In this document: piece by piece, positions 47,125 to 58,258 of the stretch | Layout of the letters: each line of letters starts with the position of its first letter | Position numbering within the stretch: position 1 is the first letter of the stretch | Assembly: GCA_033977485.1 (NCBI GenBank) | Contig: CM066987.1 | Location: 49,727,033 to 49,791,032, forward strand | Direction: 5' to 3' | Origin: Hydrangea macrophylla | Lineage: Eukaryota; Streptophyta; Magnoliopsida; Cornales; Hydrangeaceae | DNA: 64,000 nt | Notes under the pieces: model-generated | Database searches by the model: none | What the model was told of the DNA's origin: nothing | Seen by the model: the letters and a program-made list of their open reading frames with translations, nothing else | Made by a program: the position numbers and the translations under genes

Positions 47125-50100
47125 ATGAATAAGAGTTGGATTAACCAACCACGGTTGTCAGAGTCATACATGGAAGGTGTTAAACAATTTCTTAACTTTT
47201 CCTTTGAGAACGTGGGACGCGAGGGAAAGATATTATGTCCTTGTATAAAATGTGTCAATACTTTCCGAAGAACACGCGAACAAGTATTTGATCACTTGAT
47301 TTGTGAGGGATTTCTTCAGGGTTATACCAATTGGGTCTTTCATGGAGAGTCTATGCAAACATCAAATAGTGCACATGAAAGTGCTAGGAGTGAAGAATTT
47401 AATGTGCATGACGACATGCATGGTTTATTGCATGATGCATTAGGAATCCCAAGCCAAACCGATGATGATGATGATATGTTTTGCGATGATCCTGGGCAAA
47501 GTGTAGATAGTCCTAATCCAAATGCTAAGAAATTTTATAACTTTCTAAAAGATGCAGAACAAGAGTTGTACCCAGGCTGCACCGAGTTTAGTAAGCTCTC
47601 TTTTGTTATTCATTTATATCACTTGAAATGCCTTAATGGATGGAGCAACAAGTCGTTCACCATGTTGCTTGAATTGCTTAAAAGAGCACTCCCTCCCGGT
47701 GAAAAGTTACCCAAGTCCTTTTATGAAACGAAGCAGATGATTGGAGAATTAGGACTTAGCTATGAAAAAATTGATGCTTGTCCAAATGATTGTATGTTAT
47801 ATTGGAAGGAAAAGGCAACAGATTCTTCTTGCTCTATATGTGGTGCTTCTAGGTATAAAACTGAAGAAAATCACCCTGAAATGGATACAACAAGTTCAAG
47901 AACCAAAAAATCAAAATGTTCAAAGAGCCCTGCAAAGGTATTGCGTTACTTCCCATTAAAACCAAGGCTTCAGAGACTCTTTATGTCATCAAAGACAGCA
48001 TCGGATATGACTTGGCATAAGAGAGAGCGTTGCAACGATGGGATTCTAAGGCATCCTGCCGACTCTCCAGCTTGGAAGCACTTGGACACGCAATACCCAA
48101 ATTTTTCATCAGATCCTCGCAATGTCAGACTTGGATTGGCATCCGATGGTTTTAATCCATTTAGAACTATGAATATCAATCACAGTACGTGGCCTGTTGT
48201 TTTGATGCCATATAACTTACCACCGTGGATGTGTATGAAGAAAGAATATACTATGTTGTCATTACTTATTCCTGGTCCTTCTGCTCCTGGAAATAATATT
48301 GATGTGTACTTACAACCTATGATTGAGGAGTTGAAGGAATTATGGAATGATGGTGTGGAGACATACGATGTATCAAGTAAGAAAAACTTCCGACTACGTG
48401 CAACAGTGTTATGGACAATTAATGACTTCCCTGCTTACGCTAATTTATCTGGGTGGAGTACTAAAGGAGAATTAGCTTGTCCTTCTTGCAACAAAGACAC
48501 CAAGTCTGATTGGTTGTCTAATGGTGGGAAATACTGTTATATGGGTCATCGTCGATTTTTGGATCCCAATCATAAGTTTCGATATGAAAAAAAGGCTTTC
48601 AATGGCGAGGTAGAGTTTGATCATTCCCCATCTCCACCTACAGGACCTACTGTATTAAGTCAAGTGGAGGGCATCAATGTAACTTTTGGGAAAAAAAAAT
48701 GAAAACCAATCAAGTATGAATAGGAAAAGATTGGTGAACAAGATTCATTTCTTAATTGGAAGAAGAAGAGTATATTCTTTGAGTTGCCTTATTGGGAGCC
48801 TAATTTGTTGCGTCATAATATCGATGTGATGCATGTTGAGAAGAATATATGCGATAGTATTCTGGGGGGCATTGTTGAATATTGATGGAAAAACAAAGGA
48901 TGGTTTAAAAGCACGACTTGATCTAATGGATATGAACAACATTCGAGGGGAACTTCACCCAAAGCAGCGTGATAACAACAAAATATATTTGCCTCCTGCT
49001 TGCTATACAATGTCTCCAAAGGAAAAAAAGACATTTTGCAAGGTCTTAAAGGATGTAAAAGTTCTTGATGGTTATTCATCTGACATATCACGTAGTGTAC
49101 AGTGCAAAAAACATAAAATTTTATCGCTTAAGAGTCATGATTGTTATATTATCATGCAACAACTACTACCATTAGCAGTGAGGAAGACTTTACCAAAGGA
49201 AGTGAGCTCAGTTTTGATTGAGCTAAGTGAGTTCTTCCGAATTTTATGCTCTAGTGTTAATAGAGTTGAAGATTTGGAGCGACTAGAAAATTGTATTGCG
49301 ATCACACTTTGCCATCTGGAAAGAATTTTCTCGCTGTCTTTTTTTGACATTATGGTCCATTTGGCTATTCACTTACCAACTGAAGCAAAAATAGCAGGTC
49401 CTGTCGTATATCAATGGATGTACCCTATTGAAAGGTGTGTTATTCTGAATATAATTTTATCTTTCTAACTTAAATAAGTTGTGTTAGTTATGTTTATACT
49501 TTTTTATTTGCAAAATTGTGAGCATAGGTACCTGGGAACATTGAAATCTTATGTGCGTAATAGAGCTCATCCAGAGGGTTCAATTGCAGAAGGATACTTA
49601 GCCGAGGAATGTTTGACATTCTGCTCAAGATACCTTAAGGATGTTGAGACGGGATTCAATAAACCATCGAGAAATAGTGATAATGGTAGTGTTCATTTAG
49701 AAAGAATGTCACCCATTGTCTCAACACAAGGCAAACATATCGGTGCTTCGGAGATGGTTACATTAGATGATATTCCATGGGCGCAAGCACACTGCTATGT
49801 GCTATTTAATTGTGATGCAGTCACCCCTTTTATTTAGTAAAGTCCTAGAACTTTGTAACTCAAGTATCTAAAAATGAATAGGCTTATTGTTAATGTAATA
49901 GGTAATCTATAACTTTATTTGAATGCAGAGAACACTTGTCTGTAATTAAGAGACAAAATCATCGTAAACGACTACGTGAAAGAGATATACAACGCATTCA
50001 AAATGAAACATTTCATGAATGGTTCAAGTCTCATGTAAGTTCTAACCCATTTCTTTATAAAAACTTCTAACACTCCCAATTTAAGATGGTGAATAACTTC

Positions 50101-50684
50101 TATTTTTAATGCACTAGATTACAGAATTGGAGCTGGAGAAAAGTGAGCAAGTTACTGAACAAATCAAATGGCTTGCAAGGGGTCCAAACAAAGTTGCAAA
50201 GAGATTTAAGGGCTTTATTGTCAATGGCTTCAGATTTCATACAAAAGAACTTGAAAGGAATAGAAGAAGACAAAATAGTGGAGTTGTAATTACTGTAGAA
50301 ACATCAAGTTTTGCGAGTGCAAAGGATAGCAATCCTGTTACAGGCAATGTGGTTTACTATGGTGTGTTAAAAGACATCATTGAATTGAATTATTACGATA
50401 AATTCAAAGTGGTCCTGTTCAAGTGTGACTGGGTGGATGTATATCAAGGTAGAGGAATAAAGTATGATGAGTATGGATTTACACTTATGAACCCAAAACA
50501 ACTAATAGCAACCGGTGAACAATTAGGTTATGAGCCTTTTGTGTCAGCATCTCATGCTCAACAAGTGTTTTATGTGCAAGACCCATTAGAAAGTGATTGG
50601 CATGCTGTTATCAAGACCAAACCTAGAGATTTATTTGATATGGGTGACAAAGTTGCAGCTGATATAACAGATGCACACCGTTAA
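47125..50684 (+). pseudogene. TNP2-like CACTA transposase (Transposase_21), broken
   Basis: The reading starts at ATG 47125. Residues about 4-75 (SWINQPRLSESYMEGVKQFL, CPCIKC) match the Transpos_assoc domain. The TNP2/Transposase_21 core follows, with YNLPPWMCMK, PGPSAPGNNIDVYLQP, LWTINDFPAYANLSGWSTKG and ACPSCNKDT. In-frame TGA (48700) and TAG (48721) both stand where Trp is expected, and an extra G in the G-run 48864-48869 shifts the frame inside CDSILGALLNIDGK. The downstream part is open: KSHDCYIIMQQLLP, AGPVVYQWMYPIER. It is spliced by introns 49435-49527, 49839-49928 and 50035-50117, with consistent phases. At the 49838/49929 junction the expected Lys codon reads TAA. The C-terminal exon 50118-50684 ends TAA and a further 54 codons are open in frame to 50849. 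It would catalyse transposition at the CACTA ends if intact. Confidence 0.9.
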
Positions 50685-51053
50685 ATGGACTTATCTGCTT
50701 TGCATAACACATGGGTGGATGATAATGGCCAACAGATTTGGGTGAGAGAAAGGGTAGATGGGAGCACTATTGATAAATCAGTACAAAAACAAGCGGTGAT
50801 TGGTCAGCTTCATGAAACTGGTTCCAACTCGGACAATAATGACAGTTGAATTAGTGTTATGTTTAGTACTTGATCACGTTTATTTTTTATTACTTGTTTT
50901 TTTTTCCTAGTTCTTATTTAAGTTACCTGCAAGCATAAATCTTCTTGGAATTTATAATAAGTTTTTTATGTTCAATTATATCTCTAGTCTTTGTTGGTCC
51001 CAAACAATAATGTTGTTTACCATTTGTATTTTTAATTTACATAATAGCTTAAA

Positions 51054-53152
51054 ATGAAACGTAAGGTCAGCAGTGCTAATATATTGGAATGGGATCAATT
51101 AAGCCATAATCCTCAAGAGGTCTGTCACGCTTCAGAACTATTGGAGGATGATATTAATGATTCAGGTAAATGAGTAAGTTTCCATAAATAGATTAAAATT
51201 TTTATTGATCTATATTGGTTTCTAACAATTTATTAATCTATATTATGTAGATGCTTTACCAGTGGAGAAGAAGATAAGGGGACCCACCCGTTGTAGTGAT
51301 ATTTGGAATATGCTTGAAGGTCAAAAGATCACAATCACGGTGAATAAAAATGGTCAACCAATCGGATGTAATGGAAGAAAGTTGGCTGACTTTTTGGGAA
51401 CTTTGGCAAGGAATAATAATCTCACGCCACTCAATTACAATGATTGGCATCTGATTTCAAATGATTGTAAGGATGAAGTTTGGAATATGGTTCAGGTATA
51501 ACATATACACACATACACCTGAACATAATCCTTTAATTTGATACGACTTTTAAGATAACAAAAGTCTAAAGGGGTTATTGTTAGCAGTCTCTATTATTTA
51601 AGTACTTATTTACTTTATTTTGTGTCATCTAGAGTAAATTTGACATCCCCATTTGTAGCAAGAAGTGGGTTCTACAATCTTTAGCAAAGAAATGGAGGAG
51701 CCATAAATCTGATCTAAAGGCGAACTTTTATGAGGGAAAAGACTATCATTATGCGCTTCGGAATCCTCCTAAAGAAGTCCAAAAATCGCACTGGGAATGG
51801 CTTGTTAGAGACTAGAAATCTGATGATGGAAAGGTACATTCACAATGATACTAATAATAGTAATCCATGACTTAAATGTATAAGTGTTGCCAATCAAATT
51901 TAATATTTATTCTTATAATAAATTTGAGTATCTGTCATCTTGTAATACTAATAAGTTAATGATTTCCACTATAGAAACGAAATGCCAGGAATAAGAAAAA
52001 TCGATCAAAACTCAAATTTGTACACACCGGAGGATCAAAATCCCAAGCACGCCTACTTGATGAGATGGTAGTACTTTATAATATTCACAAGTTTTAAGTT
52101 TAAGTTTGGTTTATATTTATTAATTCCCATAATATGTTTGTATCGTTATAGGCTAGAAGTAGGCGAGATAAATCTGAACCTAGTAAGGCAGAAGTATTTG
52201 TGAGGACCTATAAAAGAAATGATAATACTCCTGTGAACTCGGCATCAAAGGTGGCCATCGTAAGGATATGTTTCTTCTTTAAACATTTGTCAATTTTTGT
52301 TTTGAATAGTGACTGTTTATTAATTTGTTGTTATTCATTAAAGATTAGGAATAAGTATATGTTTCAATTGATATGTAGGGACAACTTGAGGCTTTGGCAA
52401 TTCCTCAAGGAGAGACCTTAAACTTTGATAACATTACGGATGCCCAATTTGCTGATATAGTGGGAGAGGATAAGAATGGGCATGCTAAAACTTACGGATT
52501 AGTCGTTAAGCCGACTCGATTACGTGATAGAATGAAGGAGTCAACTTTTAATGATGCGGGTAGGAGTCCACAGGCTGAGTTGATAGTTGAAATGCAGGAC
52601 AAGATATATAGCCAAACTGAGTTGATAAAGAAAATGCAAGAGAAGATCAATGGCCAGACTGTGTTGATTGAGAAAATGCAAGACAAGTTTAATGGCTTAG
52701 AGCAGTTGCAAGCAACTATGGGAACATTTATGTCTTTGATTCCCGATTCTTTTCATTCGAAAGTAGTTTCAACAAGTAGACCATCGAATGGCTTTAAAAC
52801 GGTAAAATCTAACTATTTATTGCATTTACTACTTATTATGATTGCAATATATTAAAGAAAAGTTAAAAATCAGCTCTTTGGTTTTTGTTTCCAACCTAAA
52901 CTATTTGTGGTTTTTCATTTGTCAGTTTATACAAAAATTCATTGACTCATGCTTAGGGTTGAGTTATGAATGGTTATATTTTTATTACTAGATATATGTA
53001 AGTAATTGAATGATCGTTCATTTTCTACTTTAGATGACCAGCCAAAATCAAAGTCTGGAAGATTTCCAAGAAGACAATAATAATGGGTCGAACAATCATG
53101 GTCACAATCGTCCAGCAAATAGACCATCTACTCGATTGAATGGCAGTAAACG
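51054..53152 (+). pseudogene. Transposase_24-type CACTA second gene (TNP1/TNPA-like), seven exons, one stop
   Basis: The exons I infer are 51054-51165, 51251-51495, 51633-51833, 51975-52067, 52152-52259, 52379-52801 and 53034-53152. All have GT/AG borders and matching phases. The product begins MKRKVSSANILEWDQL. The conserved Transposase_24 region includes RGPTRCSDIWNMLEGQKI, RKLADFLGTLARNNNLTPLN and KKWVLQSLAKKWRSHKSDLK. The segment from DKIYSQTELIKKMQEKINGQ to the next MQDKFNG is a repeated heptad-like coiled coil. The only defect I find is TAG at 51813-51815 in WEWLVRD*KSDDGK, where Trp would fit. In characterised CACTA elements the second protein binds subterminal repeats; that role is inferred here. 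The 3' end of the gene beyond exon 7 is unclear. Confidence 0.8.
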
Positions 53153-53460
53153 GTAAACCACAATTGTGCTTTTATGTTTTTTTATTAATTATTCATGACC
53201 TGATTGCAATAAAGAAATATTGGAAAGATTAGTTAAAAGAGTGGCTCTTAAGTTCTTGTTTCTAGTTTAGGGTTCTAAGTCTTGTCTTTCATTTGTTTAT
53301 GTTACATACTTAAAGTTGTGTAAGAAATAATCATAGTGTTTATATGTAATTAGTTGATTAGATTGCATATTTTCTTCCTTAGGTAACCACGAGAGATCCG
53401 AGTTTAGATGTGCTTCAAGAAGATGACAGTAATGATCAAACAATCACAATCAATTTTTTT

Positions 53461-54260
53461 CGACGATTGTTCCAGCAAGTAGACCATCTAATCCACTGAA
53501 TGGCTCTATACAGGTAAACCTAATTCCATTTATTGCATTTCTTCCCTTTTTTTTTTCTTTCTTTGTCATGCCATTTCTTATTCTTTATTGCACATGATTG
53601 TATTATTAAATGTACGAATGAATAGTGACAAAACTAACTCTTTGCTTCTTGTTTCTAGTCTCGGTTGTTAGTGTTCGTCCATTTCTTTTGTTATTTTCTG
53701 TGTAGATGCAACATTCAAAGACCTTTGACAAGTAATGCGTACTTTATTCCATAGTATTTTTTACATTAGGTATGTGTAACCTAATTGGATGGGTTCACTA
53801 TGCTAATTTAGATAACCGTAAAAAAAAGGAATGGGCTTGAAAAAGATGATCAATTTTGTTCGACGATTGTTCCAGCAAATAGACAATCTAATCAACTGAA
53901 TGGCTCTGTACAGGTAAACCAATTCCATTTATTGCATTTCTTCCTTTCTTTTTTTTTTTTCTTTCTTTGGCATCCATTTCTTATTCTTTACTGCACATGA
54001 TTGTACTATTAAATGTACGAATGAATAGTGACAAAACTAACTCTTTACTTCTTGTTTCTAGTCTCGGTTGTTAGTGTTCGTCCTTTTCTTTTGTTATTTT
54101 CTGTGTAGATGCAACATTCAAACACCTTTGACAAGTAATGCGTGCTTTATTCCATAGTATTTTTTATATTAGATATGTGTAACCTAATTGGATGGGTTCA
54201 TTATGCTTTAGATAACCGCAAAAAAAAAAGGAATGAGCTTGAAAAAGATGGTAAGAATGG
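53461..54260 (+). repeat. 400-bp tandem duplication carrying an exon module
   Basis: 53461-53860 and 53861-54260 are near-identical over most of their length. They begin CGACGATTGTTCCAGCAA and end in a GATAACCGNAAAAAAAA-GGAATG-GCTTGAAAAAGATG segment. Each copy starts with an exon-like end (VPA-RPSN-LNGS|gta) similar to the end of exon 7 at 53100-53152. Confidence 0.88.
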
Positions 54261-54483
54261 GCTGAAAAATCAGGAGGTGTCAAACTATGAGAAAGAAAGA
54301 CTAGAGAGGATTAAAGAGAATAATGCAAGAATGGAGGCTTTGGGATTGCATAACATTGCAAAGTTGATGGTTTCTTCTCAAAAACAGAATAAGTGCAAAG
54401 CAAAGGAGACCATGGTTGAGGAAGATGACTTGTACAAGCCTTTCGAAGGAGATGAGGATTCTGAAATTGGAGAAGGTATGGAA
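54212..54483 (+). CDS. Acidic/basic coiled C-terminal exon of CACTA ORF, possible captured motif
   Basis: The likely exon begins after TTTAG at 54211 and runs to the TGA at 54484-54486. It encodes RKKKRNELEKDGKNGLKNQE, then YEKERLERIKENNARMEALG and a Lys-rich stretch, ending in an acidic tail (PFEGDEDSEIGEGME). The YE..R..RI.EN..RM..LGL pattern is one I know from several plant nuclear proteins, so this may be a host-derived segment or simply a recurring CACTA C-terminus. The open frame from ATG 54142 reads through an upstream intron-like part that I consider non-coding. It is probably the last exon of the gene starting at 51054. Confidence 0.5.
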
Positions 54484-54589
54484 TGAAGTTCTTGTTTATT
54501 TAAAAGATGATGAAAATTAAATCTTATGCTTCTTGGTAATCATTTTGTATAGTTGTCTAGTTGCTTGAATGAGACATACTACATTATTT

Positions 54590-55079
54590 TCTAACTTTTC
54601 TGTGGGTTTTTTTGTGTGTGTGTGCGCGCGCGCGCGTGTGTATACGTTTCATGAATTATTCTTGGTAATCACGTTATTTTCTGACTTTTCTATGTTTTTT
54701 TTTTTTTTTTTTTCATTTTTAGGTTTCATGAATTAGCTTGGTGGACCTTATTAAGCAAGTATCACATTTTGAAGTTGGCGAAGATTAATCGTGGGAGACA
54801 AGTTTTTATTGATTGGGTTGTATTGAACATGTCTTTTTGGTTGGAGTTCAAAACATTTTTGAATTATTTAAAGTTTGATATGGAACATATAATCAACTTT
54901 AGATGGTGGATGTTTTATGTTTAATTGGCTTTTTAAAAATATTTTATATGGAATCATTAATATTATTATTTTATTGTTAAAGCATTTTCTATTTGTGGTG
55001 GATGGATATGAATTTTACATATTTATGAATTCTATTGAAAGCTAATTAGGTATTGTTGACAATAAAATGTCATTGGAGT
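54590..55079. other. CACTA interior without gene
   Basis: Contains (TG)n/(CG)n near 54615-54643, a poly-T run near 54698-54713 and AT-rich sequence; no coding signal seen. Confidence 0.5.
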
Positions 55080-55319
55080 TTATGATTCTAGTAACAGTCA
55101 TGGCAACAGGAACATAATGTCTTTACAAATGCAACTTCTTGTGAAAGTAGTGGCAAGCACAATATACTATCCTTACAAATGCAACTTCTAGCGACATTCA
55201 TAGCGACACAAATATGTGATAATAAAAGTAGCTTCTAGTGACAGTTCTAATGACACTTTTAATTTGTCATTACTCACAAATATGTCACTTCAAAAGTAAC
55301 ATTTAGCAACACTTGTAAT
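55080..55319 (+). repeat. CACTA right subterminal repeats
   Basis: Repeated units resembling CTTACAAATGCAACTTCT and TAGTGACA-TT, continuing at 56939-57137 after the solo LTR. They lie at the end opposite the left array. Confidence 0.7.
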
Positions 55320-56938
55320 TGTTAGGGATGTATACTAAAAGCCATGCTTTATGTAGTTAATTTATTATTTTAATAAAATCAGTTATTCCATTTTTATGAG
55401 AATCTGTGTGGGCAATGTTTGTATTATATTATTTATTTAATATTATGCATGTGTGTCTCTCATTCTACATAGTAGGTGGTTTGGTGTGTAGAGTTCGGCT
55501 TACACACGGAAGATCAGACCACCAGATATTGTAGAATGTAAGATTTTGGTTTACAGTCTTAGATGGGATTGGACACACCATCGGTAGGACTGCAGCATGG
55601 TGTTGTAGTAGGTTTGTCTTGACTGCGGAAAACGGTATAGTTTCAACTCATTATGCTGGTACTCTTTGTGTATTAAACAGGACCGACTTGGGGCAATTAT
55701 CTTTATACTGACTTATAAGATAATTAATACCTCATGGCTATTATGAGTGCTTATGCTCTAAATCCTAAGTTAGTTTATAGACACGTACATTTGATATTTA
55801 CACTTTGATCGCTAAAAGGGTGAGATCCTTAAATGGGTCAATATCTCATTGGATTGGGTGGCAATATTAATTGTATGGTGGATATTAATTAATAATGGAA
55901 TCCATGTCTCAATTTTGGGATTGATGATATCCCCTTGAGAAAGCTTATAAGTTTTGATTATGTCAAACCTTGCTGGTGGATTTTGTATCCGACATATCAG
56001 ATAAGTTAAGCAGAGGATCTCAAGGAATTTTAAGAGATTAATTAAATATGATTGTCAGTAATTATATTTAATTAATGGATATCTGTAATCTTAACATGGG
56101 GAGATAATAAGCATTTAATAACATGGAGCTCGAAATATATTTTTGAGATAAGGGTAGGGGTGCAATTATAATTCTTTAGTGGTATGAATTATAATTTATG
56201 AAAATAGGAATCTGATTCAGTTTGAATTAGGGTTTCCTAATTCCATAAGGAAGCCTATTCCTTATTGACTTCTTATGGTCCCTATCGTAGCCTATATATA
56301 TGCTGCCTTGGCTCTTTTCTCAGGTTGCATGATTTCACATTCTTAGCTTCCCTTGACCTCCCTAGCTTTCTTCTAGAAAGGTTTCCACCAAACCCTAGTC
56401 TCTGTGAGCATTCAAGAGACATAGGAGTGAAGATCGCTAGCGTCGAACAACGCTCACTAAAAGAACTTCGGACTGCTCGATACTGATCGAAAGTTGCTGA
56501 ATTTTTTACACGACGTTCCTGACGTCGAGACGGAGCTGCTGTAAAAAATTCAAGTAAATCGGAGATCGTTTAGTCCTCCTGACGAACACATCTTTGTCGG
56601 ATCAATGTGATCGGGATTGAATCGTCACAGCAATCAAAGAGAGTGTTATAACTGGGATTAGAAAATAGAACGTAAAGAGGGAAGAGCAGAAAACATAAAG
56701 GATTTCGAAAGAGCCCACACTCAGTTCGATATTCTGGCAGTAAAGGAATACGGTAGAAGATCGTGAGCTGTTATCGAGCCCGTGTTCTCGATTCGTCTAC
56801 TACAGCAATCCGTTTTTGCAGTTCAAGGTAACCCTAGTTTCCGCCCTTGTAGGGTTATTGTAGCTCTCACCTAATTTTTTTTTGCAATACCAACTTATAC
56901 GCACTGTCAACGGATTCTGGGAACGCAGTTTCCTAACA
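55320..56938 (+). mobile_element. Solo LTR (copia-like) in the CACTA right arm
   Basis: It is flanked by the exact 5-bp duplication GTAAT (55315-55319, 56939-56943). It begins TGTTAGGGATGTATACTA and ends CAGTTTCCTAACA, so TGTTAG...CTAACA is an inverted terminus. A TATA-like CTATATATATGC near 56291 supports plus-strand orientation. No internal domain is present. The copia assignment rests only on the terminal sequence. Confidence 0.85.
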
Positions 56939-57140
56939 GTAATGACACTTTTTCTCTGTCGTTACAAAATAACCTTTACCGACGGTTTTACCAACACTTG
57001 AGTAAGTGTCTCAACAAGGCTTAGCGACAGCACCTATTATGACACTTAAGTAAGCGTTGGTATAACAAGTAGTGACACATTTTTTGACCTATTGTAACAC
57101 TTTTTTTCTATCTTTAAAGGCCTATTTTGTTGTAGTGAGG

Positions 57141-58245
57141 TAAAGATAGAACATCAGAAACCAGAAGGCAGTTAATGCCATTATCTATACCAGGATGGAA
57201 ATGAGAAAATATTACAATGGATTTTGTATCAGGTTTACCGAGATCTAAGAAGTCAAATGACACCGTCTGGGTAATTGTTGATCGATTGACCAAGTCAGCG
57301 CATTTCTTGCCAATTAAGACTAATGATCCGATGAAACTAGCGGAGTTGTATATTCAAGAGATTGTACGACTACATAGAGCTTCAGTGTCAATTGTTTCTG
57401 ACAGAGATAATAATTTCACATCTCAATTTTGGCAAGGATTACAACGGGCTATGGGTACTAAACTGAATTTTAGTACGACATTCCACCCGCAGACTGATGA
57501 CCAGTCAGAACGTGTAATTCAGATATTAGAGGATATGCTACGACTATGTGTATTGGATTTCAAAGGTGATTGGGAGGAACATTTACCTCTAGTAGAATTT
57601 ACTTATAATAGCATCTAGTATTGGAATGGCACCTTTTGAGGATTTATATGGGCGAAAATGTCATTCTCCAATTTGATGGACCAAAGTGGGAGAAAGGAAA
57701 TTGATAGGACCGGAAATCATTCAACAAACCACAGATAAGATCAAAGTGATACAACAACGGTTATAAATGGCTCAAAGCCGTTACAAGAGTTATGCGGATG
57801 TAAAGAGAAGATCGATAGAATTCGAGGTATCACCTACGAAGGGAGTTGTACGATTTGGGAAACGAGAAAATTTGAATCCAAGATATGTTGAACCATTTGA
57901 AATCATTAGAAGAGTTGGACCGGTAGCATATCGATTAGATTTGCCGTAAGAGCTAGCCAATGTACACAATGTGTTCCATGTATTGATGTTACGAAAATGT
58001 GTATCAGATTCGAGTCAAGTGATTGAACCAGAGCCGTTGGAAATCTGAGAAGACTTAAATTGTATCGGATTCTTGACCGAAAATAGCACGTACAAAGGAC
58101 AAAGACCATTCCATTGGTCATGGTATTGTGGCGGAACCATTCGGTTGAGGAAGCTACATGGGAAATGGAGAAAGAGATGCGAGAGCAATACCCATACCTG
58201 TTTAAGACTTGAGGTACAATGAGTTTGAGGAAAAACTCTTCTTTA
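57141..58245 (+). pseudogene. pol: Element A integrase and chromodomain-like tail
   Basis: Continues from 42456 after the CACTA insertion. The core MDFVSGLPR, VDRLTKSAHFLPI, SDRDNNFTSQFW and HPQTDDQSERVIQILEDML is open from 57217 to 57618. After a small deletion it continues as GMAPFEDLYGRK with further stops, then YVEPFEIIRRVGPVAYRLDLP, VHNVFHV. A frameshifted chromodomain-like end (IPLVMVLWRNHSVEEATWEM) is visible near 58110-58170. The catalytic residues are still present, but the frame is broken. Confidence 0.88.
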
Positions 58246-58258
58246 AGAAGGGGAGAGA
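58245..58258 (+). other. Element A polypurine tract
   Basis: AAGAAGGGGAGAGA directly precedes the 3' LTR. Confidence 0.88.

Larger units (their letters stand above)
42460..57137 (+). mobile_element. Element E: CACTA (En/Spm) DNA transposon, 14.7 kb
   Basis: The ends are inverted repeats CACTACAACAAAAATGGCCT and, reverse-complemented from the right, CACTACAACAAAATAGGCCT. The 3-bp duplication AGG flanks it (42457-42459, 57138-57140), as expected for CACTA elements. It splits the integrase gene of element A. Subterminal repeats lie at both ends. A TNP2-like transposase (47125-50684), a Transposase_24-type gene (51054-53152) and a third ORF (54212-54483) all read on the plus strand. The left arm holds several MITEs and the right arm a solo LTR, so the element itself has been in place for some time. 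Confidence 0.95.
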
